NCBI RefSeq assembly: GCF_024054565.1
Contig: NZ_JAMXLR010000067.1
Coordinates: forward strand, 1 to 55,920
From: Aeoliella straminimaris
Lineage (GTDB): Bacteria > Planctomycetota > Planctomycetia > Pirellulales > Lacipirellulaceae
Length of the DNA stretch: 55,920 nt
Reading direction: 5' to 3'
Part shown: positions 32,518 through 41,600 of the stretch, in pieces
Layout of the letters: each line of letters opens with the position of its first letter
Position numbering within the stretch: position 1 is the first letter of the stretch
Translations under genes and position numbers: made by a program
Notes under the pieces: model-generated
The model's database searches: none
Told to the model about the DNA's origin: nothing
The model's input: the letters and a program-made list of their open reading frames with translations, nothing else

Positions 32518-34548
32518 ATGCGCCCCGCTGCCAGCAACCCGACCGACACCCCGCCCGCCGATCAATCGGTATGGGACGACCTGTCATTGGTGCTCGATGG
32601 GCTCGACGATCTGGCCCGCAGCCAGGCGAGTCCCGACCAGTTTTACCGGCAACTCATCGGTAGCGTCGCGCCGTTGCTAGCAGCCAACCACGCGGCCGTG
32701 TGGCTGCGCGAGCCCGATGGCACCATGCGGATCGTGGCGCACACTTCCGGTTGGGCGGAGTCGATTGCCGATCGCCAGAATCACGAGGCGCTCGTCACCC
32801 ACGCCCTCGATGCGCCCGGCGTGCTGTCGCTCGCACCTGGGCAATCGCTCGACGTTGCCAGCAATGCTTCGAGCGACCACCTGCTGCTGGCACCCGTGAC
32901 GCTAAGTGACTGGACCGCTCAAGCCGACGCCGCGGTGGCCGTCATCGAGTTGGCCCTGCCAGCGGGCCGCGCGCCGTCGAGCTACGCTGGCGCGGTCGAA
33001 CTGATGCAGGCGATCCGCGCGCAAGCAGCCGAGTACCACGTCCGGCGACGACTGGCGCAACTTTCGAGCGAAAGCTCAGGGCGCGACGCGCTGCTGTCGT
33101 TCGCCGAACAAATTGGCGGTACCCCCGACCTCGGACTCACGGCTCAACGCATCGCCAGCGAAGGCGCCCGCATCGCCCGTTGCGACCGCCTGAGCGTGCT
33201 GCGGGCTTCGCGGCGTAGCGCGCGACTCTTGGCCACCAGCGGAACCGATCGCGTCGAACGGCGTGGCCGCGCGGCCCGGGCGCTGGAGCGACTGGCGACA
33301 ATCGCCATGAAGCTGGACGAACCAATCTACTACGCCGACAGTACGGGCGAACAATCGACCACCGACTCGCTGCCCCAGGTGGACGACGTCGTCGGTCGCT
33401 ATGTCGATGAATTCCACGCTCGCAGCCTGATGGTGCTGCCGATGCCCGCCGATGCCGAGAACCAATCGGCAACCCGCGGCGTGCTGGTCGCCGAGCAGTT
33501 CTCGGCCGAACGTGGCTCGCTCGACCAACTACTGCTGGGCGAGCTAGCCCGGGCCGCGGCACCGGCGATGACCAGCGCGCTGGCCTGGCACGATCTGCCG
33601 CTGGGCGGAGTTTTACGCACACTCGGCTGGCTACGCATGCCTCGGACGCTGTTTCGCCTGGCGGCTGCGTGCCTGGTGATGGCGGCAGTGGTCACGGCGC
33701 TGCTGGCCATTCCCGCTCCGCTGACGGTCGATGTTCGCGGTCACCTGGTTCCCTCCGCGCGGCAGGAAGTGTTCGCTCCCCGCTCGGCCATCGTAGACGA
33801 GGTGCTGGTGGCTCACTCCGATTCGGTCGACGCTGGCGCAACGCTCACACGGCTCCGCGATCCGGAACTGGGGGTCGAAATCGAGCGAATACGCGGCGAA
33901 CAGATCAAGGTGCAGCGGCAACTCGAATCGGTCCGCGCCACCCGCACCACGGCCGACGCCACCACGCGCGACCCACTGGAAATCTACAAGCTGAGCGCCG
34001 AGGAAGAGGAGCTCAAAACCCAGCGCGACAACCTTCAGGCAGAGCTCGCGCTGCTGGAGACCGAAGCCGAGTCACTGGTGGTCACCAGCCCTCTGGCCGG
34101 CACCGTGACCACCTGGCAAGTCGACGAGCGACTGGCCGAAGGTCGCCCCGTCGAGCGAGGGCAAGTGCTGTTGTCGGTGGCCCAGACCGACGGCGACTGG
34201 ATACTGGAACTCGAAGTGCCCGACGAACGCTTAGACATGCTGCGAAGCGCCGAGTCCGATCAACTGCAGGTTGAATATCGGCTCGGCAGCGATAGCAGCA
34301 CCATGCATACAGCCACCGTCACCCGCATCGCCGACCGCGTGGACCTGGTAAACAAGCCTACCGGCGAGCAGGAACGAACCGTGCTGGTCGAGGCAACGCC
34401 CGACGCCCCGCTGTCCGCAGAACTTCGTGCCGCCGCGCTCCGCCCTGGCGGATCGGTCCGCGCACGGATTGTCGTGGGCGAAGCGCCGCTCGGCTACGTG
34501 CTGACCAGCGATCTGTGGCGATCCATCCGTAACTGGTGGGAGTTTTAG
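32518..34548 (+). CDS. GAF-domain membrane fusion protein (HlyD family)
   Basis: A 676-aa protein. The first ~370 residues are cytoplasmic and contain GAF-like regions (LIGSVAPLLAANHAAVWLREP and RIASEGARIARCDRLSVLRAS through VLVAEQFSAERGSLDQLLLGE). One membrane helix follows (LFRLAAACLVMAAVVTALLA, about 378-398), then a HlyD-type periplasmic adaptor with a lipoyl half-motif (VDVRGHLVPSARQEVFAPRS), a coiled coil (residues ~465-525), the second lipoyl half (VVTSPLAGTVTTW) and a beta-barrel. A sensor domain on an adaptor is unusual and implies ligand-controlled export. ATG 32518 gives the start; the next gene begins 3 bp after its stop. Confidence 0.82.
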   Translation: MRPAASNPTDTPPADQSVWDDLSLVLDGLDDLARSQASPDQFYRQLIGSVAPLLAANHAAVWLREPDGTMRIVAHTSGWAESIADRQNHEALVTHALDAPGVLSLAPGQSLDVASNASSDHLLLAPVTLSDWTAQADAAVAVIELALPAGRAPSSYAGAVELMQAIRAQAAEYHVRRRLAQLSSESSGRDALLSFAEQIGGTPDLGLTAQRIASEGARIARCDRLSVLRASRRSARLLATSGTDRVERRGRAARALERLATIAMKLDEPIYYADSTGEQSTTDSLPQVDDVVGRYVDEFHARSLMVLPMPADAENQSATRGVLVAEQFSAERGSLDQLLLGELARAAAPAMTSALAWHDLPLGGVLRTLGWLRMPRTLFRLAAACLVMAAVVTALLAIPAPLTVDVRGHLVPSARQEVFAPRSAIVDEVLVAHSDSVDAGATLTRLRDPELGVEIERIRGEQIKVQRQLESVRATRTTADATTRDPLEIYKLSAEEEELKTQRDNLQAELALLETEAESLVVTSPLAGTVTTWQVDERLAEGRPVERGQVLLSVAQTDGDWILELEVPDERLDMLRSAESDQLQVEYRLGSDSSTMHTATVTRIADRVDLVNKPTGEQERTVLVEATPDAPLSAELRAAALRPGGSVRARIVVGEAPLGYVLTSDLWRSIRNWWEF

Positions 34549-34551
34549 AAC

Positions 34552-35472
34552 ATGCCGAATTCCCTGAGCCGAAGCTCCCAACATCGACTCCGATTGCCTT
34601 CGCGATTGGCCGACGTGCTACGCCTTGTCGGAACGGTCCTGTGCGCACTCACGCTGACCGCTTCACTCGCTTCGGCCCAAACCATCGAAGTCGAGTCGGT
34701 GGTGCTGCGTCTGATTGACGAAGCCGACCTGGCCGCTGGTGAGAGCGGCATCGTGATCGAGCTCAATGTCAGCGAAGGCCAGGGCGTCAAACGGGGCGAC
34801 GTGATTGCCCGCATCGACGACACGGCCGCGCGAATCGCCGAACAGACGGCCCGTGCGGAGCTCGCCCTGGCCAAGGCCAAGGCCGAAAACGACGTGGCGG
34901 TTCGTGCCGCCCAAACGGCACAGCGGGTCGCCGAGGCGGAACTCGCCCGCAGCCAGGAGTCGATCGCCCGGTTTCCCAAGAGTGTCTCGCAGTCGCAAAT
35001 AGACGTCGAACGATTGAGCATCGACAAGCTGAAACTCGAAGTCGAAGCAGGCAAACAGGAACAGCATCTGGCGAGCCTCGCGCAACAGGTGGCCGAGCGC
35101 AAGTTGGAAGCCGCGCAGCTGGAGATCAACCGCCGCAAGATCGTCTCGCCCATCGACGCGATGGTGGTCGAAGTCGAGGCCGCCGTCGGCGAGTGGGTCG
35201 AGCCGGGTCAGAAAGTGGTCCGCCTGGTGAGCACCCAACGACTAAAGGCCGAAGGCTTTGTCTCCGCCAGCGAGGCCGCCCGCGACCTGTCGGGCGCAAC
35301 GGCCGTTGTGCAGTTGGACAATGGGCAAACGGTTACAGGACGCGTGGCGTTCGTCAGTCCCGAGATCGATCCCATCAACAAACAAGTCCGCATCTGGGCC
35401 GAGCTGGACAACTCCGACGGAAAGCTCCGCCCCGGCCAGCCGGTGCAAATGACCTTGAAGAACGAAGACTGA
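34552..35472 (+). CDS. Periplasmic adaptor subunit (HlyD/AcrA family)
   Basis: A 306-aa exported adaptor with a signal peptide ending ASLASAQ (about residue 43). It has a lipoyl half-motif AAGESGIVIELNVSEGQGVK, a long alpha hairpin (residues ~85-190), the second half RRKIVSPIDAMVVEVEAAVG and a beta-barrel (FVSPEIDPINKQVRIWAEL) like RND adaptors. Its stop precedes the start of the M50 fusion gene by 41 bp and it follows the GAF-HlyD gene by 3 bp, so the three are one operon. With two further adaptor-type proteins here, the complex probably contains hetero-adaptors. Confidence 0.88.
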   Translation: MPNSLSRSSQHRLRLPSRLADVLRLVGTVLCALTLTASLASAQTIEVESVVLRLIDEADLAAGESGIVIELNVSEGQGVKRGDVIARIDDTAARIAEQTARAELALAKAKAENDVAVRAAQTAQRVAEAELARSQESIARFPKSVSQSQIDVERLSIDKLKLEVEAGKQEQHLASLAQQVAERKLEAAQLEINRRKIVSPIDAMVVEVEAAVGEWVEPGQKVVRLVSTQRLKAEGFVSASEAARDLSGATAVVQLDNGQTVTGRVAFVSPEIDPINKQVRIWAELDNSDGKLRPGQPVQMTLKNED

Positions 35473-35513
35473 AGTCGCCCGGCGCCGCGGCAGCTCCTCT
35501 CCCAACCTCCTCC

Positions 35514-37685
35514 ATGATCCACTTCCCCGCCACCAATGATGCCCCGCTGGCGCTCGACGCGCGGCAGGACGTGTTGGCAACCGCCGTATGGGTGCCGGGG
35601 CGGGCGACTTGGGTATTGAAAGACCCGGTGACGCTCGAGCAGCATGAACTGCCCGAGGCCGAGTACCTGTTGCTCAAGTCGCTGGGCAATCGAACCTCGC
35701 TCCGCGATTTGCAGCGGGCGTACCAGCGTCAGTTCGCCCCCAAGACCATTGAAGTGGGAGAATTGCAGAACTACCTCGGCCGGCTGCATCGGGCGGGGCT
35801 ATTGGTGTCGCGGTCGCGGGGCCAGGGCTCGGCGTTGGCTGAACGAGCCGGCGAGGACCGCGCGCGGCGGCTCCGCTGGAGCTGGACCGAACTGCTCGCG
35901 ATTCGCCTGCGGGGCTGGAATCCCGATCGTGCGCTCGACGCATTGCTGCCGTGGGTGCGTCCGCTGCTCTCTCCCGCGTTCCTCACACTGGCGATGCTGC
36001 TGGTGCTGGCGGCGTTGGGGCTGTTGATTTCGCACAGCGAACAATTCGTCGCGCGACTGCCTGCGCTGTCGACGCTTACGGCCCCTAGCAACTGGTTGTG
36101 GCTGGCCGCCGTGGTAGCGGTGGTAAAGCTACTGCACGAGCTGGCCCATGCCTTGGTGGCCAAGCACATGGGGGGCGAAGTGCACGAAATGGGCATCTTG
36201 CTGTTGGTGTTCGTGCCCACCCTGTACTGCGACGTCACCGACATTTGGAGCCTGGCCAGCAAATGGCGGCGGATGGCGGTCTCGGCAGCCGGCATGGCAA
36301 TGGAGTTGGTGCTGGCCAGTGTGGCCACGTTCGTATGGTGGTTCACCGAGCCCGGACTGGTGAACATGCTGGCCCTGAACACGATGGTGGTCGCCTCAGT
36401 TGGCACGCTGCTGGTCAACGCGAACCCGTTGATGCGCTACGACGGTTACTACCTGCTATCCGATCTGTCCGAAGCTCCCAATCTGTGGCAACGCTCGCGC
36501 GACGCGCTGCACCAACGGCTCACTCCGCTGTTCTTCAGACGTGCCAAGCGGACCGTCCGTGAACCGTTCTGGCTGGCCTGCTATGGGGCCCTGTCGAAGG
36601 TGTACCTGACGTTGGTGCTGCTCTCGATATTCTGGATGGTGATGCTTGCGTTCCAGCCACTGGGGCTGGGCGTCATCGCTTACGCACTGGGTGGCATGAT
36701 GCTGGCCGGCGTGGTGGCACCTCCGGTGCAGCAGCTTTCCGCAACCCTGAAGAACCCGCTCCGCCGCCGCGACTTCCGACCCGCCGTGTCGCTGTTGGTG
36801 CTGCTTATCGTCGGTCTCGCGGCAGCGGGATTGTGGCGACTGCCGATTGCCGATCGCGTGCAGTGCCAGGCCCGCGTTGTGCCGGCGGGCGGGGCGGCAG
36901 TGGTCACTACCATGGCAGGCAGGCTCGAGATGGCCTTGCCGCCGGGCACCGAAGTCACCGCCGGAGAAGTGATTGCTCGCCTGCAGAGCTTCGACATCGA
37001 ACGAAACGCGGCCATCTTGGCCGGCGAGTTGCAAGTGGCGAAGCTACGCGTCGAGCAACTCGAAAAACTCCGCGCTCGCGACCAGCAGTCGAGTCGCCAA
37101 CTCCCCACTTCCCGGGCCGCCTTGGCCGACGCTAAGCGTCGAGTCGCAGAGATCGAGCGAGAACGCGAGCGACTGGTGCTTCGCGCCCCTCGCGATGGCA
37201 TGCTGCTGCCACCCGCGAAGAAGCCAATGGAAGAGGAATCGGTAACGCTCACCAGTTGGTCGGGCTCGCCACTGGAGAGCGAGAACCGCGGCGCCTGGAT
37301 CGACGCAGGCACCACCATCGCCACGGTCGGCGATCACGACACGCGTGAGGTGGCGCTCGCAATCGACGAGGCCGACATCGAACGCGTAGCGCTCGGGCAG
37401 CGAGTTCTTGTGCAGCTACATGCCGTGGGTAGCGAGCCACTGGTAGGAACGATTGGCGACATTGCTCGCGTGGGTAGCGAAGGCGACGCGGACGATCCCA
37501 ACGGTCTGGCCGCGTGGCTGCCCCAGGATATCGCTACCACGACGCGCTACGAAGCCCGCGTGGTGCTCGACCACGCTGTCGACCTGCAGATCGACAGCGG
37601 CGGGCGGGCCAAGATCGAAGTTGGCGGCACGACCGTGGGCCAATGGATCAAGCGGCAGGTCCGCGACACGTTTCGGTTGCCGTAA
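35514..37685 (+). CDS. M50 site-2-type protease fused to PqqD-like and HlyD-like domains
   Basis: A 723-aa polytopic membrane protein. The N-terminus (~30-105: LLKSLGNRTSLRDLQRAYQR, then ELQNYLGRLHRAGLLV) looks like a PqqD/winged-helix peptide-binding domain. Membrane helices follow, with the zinc site HELAH at residues 208-212 and the second M50 motif NPLMRYDG at 304-311 (Asp310 as third ligand). After more helices (FQPLGLGVIAYALGGMMLAG, VSLLVLLIVGLAAAGLW) comes a HlyD-type adaptor part from ~450 to the end with coiled coil and lipoyl-like halves (GGAAVVTTMAGRLEMALPPG; ERLVLRAPRDGMLLPP). Both protease motifs are intact. Start ATG 35514; the frame extends further upstream but only as overlap with the adaptor gene. 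Confidence 0.85.
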   Translation: MIHFPATNDAPLALDARQDVLATAVWVPGRATWVLKDPVTLEQHELPEAEYLLLKSLGNRTSLRDLQRAYQRQFAPKTIEVGELQNYLGRLHRAGLLVSRSRGQGSALAERAGEDRARRLRWSWTELLAIRLRGWNPDRALDALLPWVRPLLSPAFLTLAMLLVLAALGLLISHSEQFVARLPALSTLTAPSNWLWLAAVVAVVKLLHELAHALVAKHMGGEVHEMGILLLVFVPTLYCDVTDIWSLASKWRRMAVSAAGMAMELVLASVATFVWWFTEPGLVNMLALNTMVVASVGTLLVNANPLMRYDGYYLLSDLSEAPNLWQRSRDALHQRLTPLFFRRAKRTVREPFWLACYGALSKVYLTLVLLSIFWMVMLAFQPLGLGVIAYALGGMMLAGVVAPPVQQLSATLKNPLRRRDFRPAVSLLVLLIVGLAAAGLWRLPIADRVQCQARVVPAGGAAVVTTMAGRLEMALPPGTEVTAGEVIARLQSFDIERNAAILAGELQVAKLRVEQLEKLRARDQQSSRQLPTSRAALADAKRRVAEIERERERLVLRAPRDGMLLPPAKKPMEEESVTLTSWSGSPLESENRGAWIDAGTTIATVGDHDTREVALAIDEADIERVALGQRVLVQLHAVGSEPLVGTIGDIARVGSEGDADDPNGLAAWLPQDIATTTRYEARVVLDHAVDLQIDSGGRAKIEVGGTTVGQWIKRQVRDTFRLP

Positions 37686-37704
37686 TCACGGTGTCACGCA
37701 CAAG

Positions 37705-38346
37705 CTACGGCAGCACCACGATCATCCAGGCGATCGTACCGGCTTCGACCGTGCCGCCCAGCAGATCGCAGGGCCAGCAGTGGCGGCGATACGGCGGGCA
37801 GCTTCCCGCTCGGTAGTGCCCCAGCGTGTAAACGCACTCGCCTGGGCAATTGGCCGCCATCAGGTAAGGCAGCGCGGGAATGGTGCCAAAGAAGTGAGCC
37901 GTCGAAACCACCGGCTGCAGCACCCAGTTGCGGGAGTAGCCGTACCGCTCGGCGTTGATCTCCTCGAAGTACAACGGCTGATGCCGCGTCGCGGCGGGCA
38001 TCCAGGTGTAAACCAGCGTGGGCCACGGGCGGGGCATTTCGGTCAGCAGCGGACCAACTTTCACGAGGCCCGTCGCCTCGCTTTCGGGCAGCTTGCCAGC
38101 TGGCAAGGCAATATTGACGCCCAACGCCGTGATCGGCACCTGCTGGGGCTCGGCGTATTGCTCGCTTCCGGGTGGCTCGCTTTCGGATGTCACCGCGTCG
38201 AGTCGCTGGGCCACTCTTGGTTGGGTAGCCAACCAACGGGCCGTGCGGAACGGGTTTTCCACCGTCTCTTCAGCAGCAACGTGCGTAGAGAGTGCGCCCC
38301 ACATCGCGAGCGCAAAACACCAGGTTATGCTGAAGTTTGTTCGCAT
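37705..38346 (-). CDS. Conserved secreted protein of planctomycete type
   Basis: A 213-aa exported protein with a signal peptide (FSITWCFALAMWGALSTHVAA). The C-terminal half has HQPLYFEEINAERYGYSRNW, VVSTAHFFGTIPALPYLMA and a cysteine-bearing CPGECVYTLGHYRAGSCPPY, a segment I remember as recurring in planctomycete exported proteins, without a known function. It ends 20 bp from the stop of the M50 fusion gene, tail to tail, and its start faces the promoter of the giant repeat protein gene. A role as accessory factor of the neighbouring system is possible but unproven. Confidence 0.65.
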   Translation of the reverse strand: MRTNFSITWCFALAMWGALSTHVAAEETVENPFRTARWLATQPRVAQRLDAVTSESEPPGSEQYAEPQQVPITALGVNIALPAGKLPESEATGLVKVGPLLTEMPRPWPTLVYTWMPAATRHQPLYFEEINAERYGYSRNWVLQPVVSTAHFFGTIPALPYLMAANCPGECVYTLGHYRAGSCPPYRRHCWPCDLLGGTVEAGTIAWMIVVLP

Positions 38347-38531
38347 GGCTCCCCCCTCGAGCACGACTGCCCGGCCGTACGTACCGGTTTTCTAGTCTTC
38401 GGCTGCAGCCAGCGGGCAACTTCAGCAATGTCTCTGCAGAGGGGGCAGGAAATCACCCGCTGAGATCAACGGGGGCGATTTGGTCAAGCACTTTTTGTCG
38501 GTATTTTCAGGGTTGAATCAGCGCCAAAAGT

Positions 38532-38561
38532 TTGACATCCCCGGTCGCAGCTCGTGATAAT
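38532..38561 (+). promoter_or_regulatory. Strong sigma70-like promoter of the giant repeat gene
   Basis: TTGACA at 38532-38537 and GATAAT at 38556-38561 (preceded by T, giving TGATAAT) with an 18-bp spacer. Both hexamers are near consensus (6/6 and 5/6). The expected start site near 38568 leaves an 86-nt leader before ATG 38654. Confidence 0.65.
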
Positions 38562-38653
38562 GGAACTTGGTACCAACTCGACGTATGCTGCCCACCTTGT
38601 CACCGCGCGCGAGCGCGGCCTGCCCCCGCTGTTTGTCTTGGACGCCGTTACCG

Positions 38654-41600
38654 ATGAGTCGCAACCCTTGGCTAGACCGACTGTTGCACTCGACGCGTAA
38701 CGCGAACTCTCGTAACGCTAGCGAGTTGTCCATCCGGCACCTCGAACGTCGCCGGGTGCTGGATGCCACCCTGCCGGCAATTCTGGTCTCGCCGACCCCC
38801 ACGGCCGAAGGCGACACGGTAACCGTGTCGGCCGACGCCGGCGAGATCGCCTCGCCGCAGTTCGATTGGACCATCTCGGTGGACGACGTCGTGGTTGCCA
38901 CCAGCAACTCGGCGTTGTTCGAGTTCACACCGCCCGACGATGCTAGCTACACCATCGACCTGGTGGTCACCGACGCCAGCGAGGAGCAGTGCGCGGCCAG
39001 CCGCACCATCACCGTAAACAATGTGGCCCCTGAACTTACCATCGTGGGCGACCAAACAGCGCAGGAAGGCGCGCCGCTGGTTATCGAAAACCTGGGGCAG
39101 ATCAGCGATCCCGGCTTTGCCGACGCCACGCTCGGCACCGCCGAGACCTTCACCTACCGCATCAACTGGGGCGACGGTCACATCGACTCGGGCAACGCCA
39201 CGATCGATCAACTCGGTGGCCCGGGCACTCCTACACTCGCTTCATTCGACGCCCAGCACATCTATGCCGACAATGGCACCTACAACGTGTCGGTCATTGT
39301 GTTGGACGACAACGGCGGCCGCGACACGGGCAGCTTTAAGGTCACCGTGGGCAACGTCGACCCCACACTCACTGTGGTGGGCAACCAAACCGTGGTGGAA
39401 GGCGACTTGCTTGAGATCGAGAACCTGGGGCAGGTCAGCGACCCAGGGTTTGTCAACGTCGCGCTCGGCAACCAGGAAACTTTCGCGTACACCATCAATT
39501 GGGGCGACGGAACCACGCCCGATGCCGGCAGCGCCACGATCGACCGAGTGGGATTTGAGAACAACCCCACGCTGGCGTCGTTCGACGGACAGCACACCTA
39601 CACCGCCGACGGCACCTACGAAGTATCGGTCACCGTGGTCGACGACGATGGCGGTATGGCGACCAGCAAATTCACCGTCAACGTGCTGAGCGCTGCCCCC
39701 ACGCTGAACGTGGCCGGCAATCAGACTGTCGAGGAAGGCTCCCAGCTCTCAATCGAAGACATTGGCTCGGTCAGCATTCCGCTTTACGGCGAAGGCGACC
39801 AGGTCGAGTACTCCATCGACTGGGGCGATGGCAGCGCGCCGGACGTGGGTGTCGTGACGATCGACCAGCTCGGCGCGCCGACCCTTGCTTCGTTCGACGG
39901 CCAGCATACCTACGCCGACGATGGTACCTACTCGGTGACCATCACCATCGACGACGGCGAGGGGGGCTCCGACACCGGCACGCTCGATGTCACCGTAGGC
40001 AATGTCGCGCCGACACTCACCCTGGTGGAAGACCAAGCTGTTGTCGAAGGCTCCCTGCTCGAGATCGAAAACCTGGGCCAGATCAGCGATCCGGGCTATC
40101 GCAACACGCTTCTCGCCACCGACGAGATATTTACCTACTCCATCGACTGGGGCGACGGTACCACCGCGGACACCGGCGTCGCCACCATCGATCAACTTGG
40201 CAGCCCCGGCACCCCGACGCTCGCTTCGTTCGACGGCCAGCACACCTACGCCGACAATGGCGAGTACACCGTCACGGTATCCGTCGCCGACGACGATGGT
40301 GGCCAAACCATGCAGACGCTGCAGGTCACCGTCGGCAATGTCGCGCCGGTGCTCACCGTGGTCGAAAATCAGTCGATCAAAGAAGGTTCGCTGCTCTCCA
40401 TCGAGAACATCGGTCAGATCACCGACCCCGGCTACCAGAACGACGCCCTCGCTGCCGACGAGACGTTCACCTACTCGATCGATTGGGGGGATGGAACCTC
40501 CACGGACACCGGCGCCGCCACCATCGATCAGCTTGGCAGCCCCGGCACCCCGACGCTGGCTTCGTTCGACGGCCAGCACACCTACGCCGACAATGGCGAG
40601 TACACCGTTACGGTATCCATCGCCGACGACGATGGTGGCCACACCATGCAGACGCTGCAAGTCACCGTCGGCAATGTCGCGCCGGTGCTCACCGTGGTCG
40701 AAGACCAGTCGATCGAAGAAGGTTCGCTGCTTTCCATTGAAAACATCGGCCAGATTACCGACCCGGGATATAAGAACGACGCTCTCGCGACCAACGAGAC
40801 CTTCACCTACTCGATCGACTGGGGTGACGGGACCGCAACAGACACCGGCGCCGCCACCATCGATCAGCTTGGCAGCCCTGGCACCCCGACGCTCGCTTCG
40901 TTCGATGGCCAGCACACCTATGCCGATAACGGCACCTACACGGTGACCGTCACGGTGGTCGACGACGACCTGGGAGAGACGACCGCGACGTTTGAAGTGT
41001 CGGTGGGGAATGTCGCGCCGGCGCTGACCGTGGTGGAGAACCAATCGATCGACGAAGGTGCGCCGCTGGTCATCGGAAACCTGGGACAAATCACCGATCC
41101 TGCATTCGGCAGCGTAAAGGAGTTCACCTACTCCATCGATTGGGGCGATGGGACCACCGCGGACACCGGCACTGCCACCATCGATCAACTTGGCAGCCCC
41201 GGCACACCAACGCTGGCCTCGTTCGACGGCCAGCACACCTACGCCGACAATGGTGAGTACACTGTCACGGTATCCATCGCCGACGACGACGGTGGAGTGG
41301 CGGAGCAGACGTTTGAAGTCACCGTTAACAACGTCGCGCCTACGCTCACCGTGGTCGAGAACCAATCGATCGACGAGGGTTCGCTGCTCTCCATCGAGAA
41401 CATCGGTCAGATCACCGACCCCGGCTACGACAACGACGCAATTCCAACCGACGAGACCTTCAGCTACGTGATCGATTGGGGCGACGGAACCACCACGGAC
41501 ACGGGCGCCGCCACTATCGACCAGGTGGGTTCCGAAGGAGTGCCGACCCTCGCTTCGCTGGATGGTCAGCACACCTATGCGGACAATGGCACCTACACTG

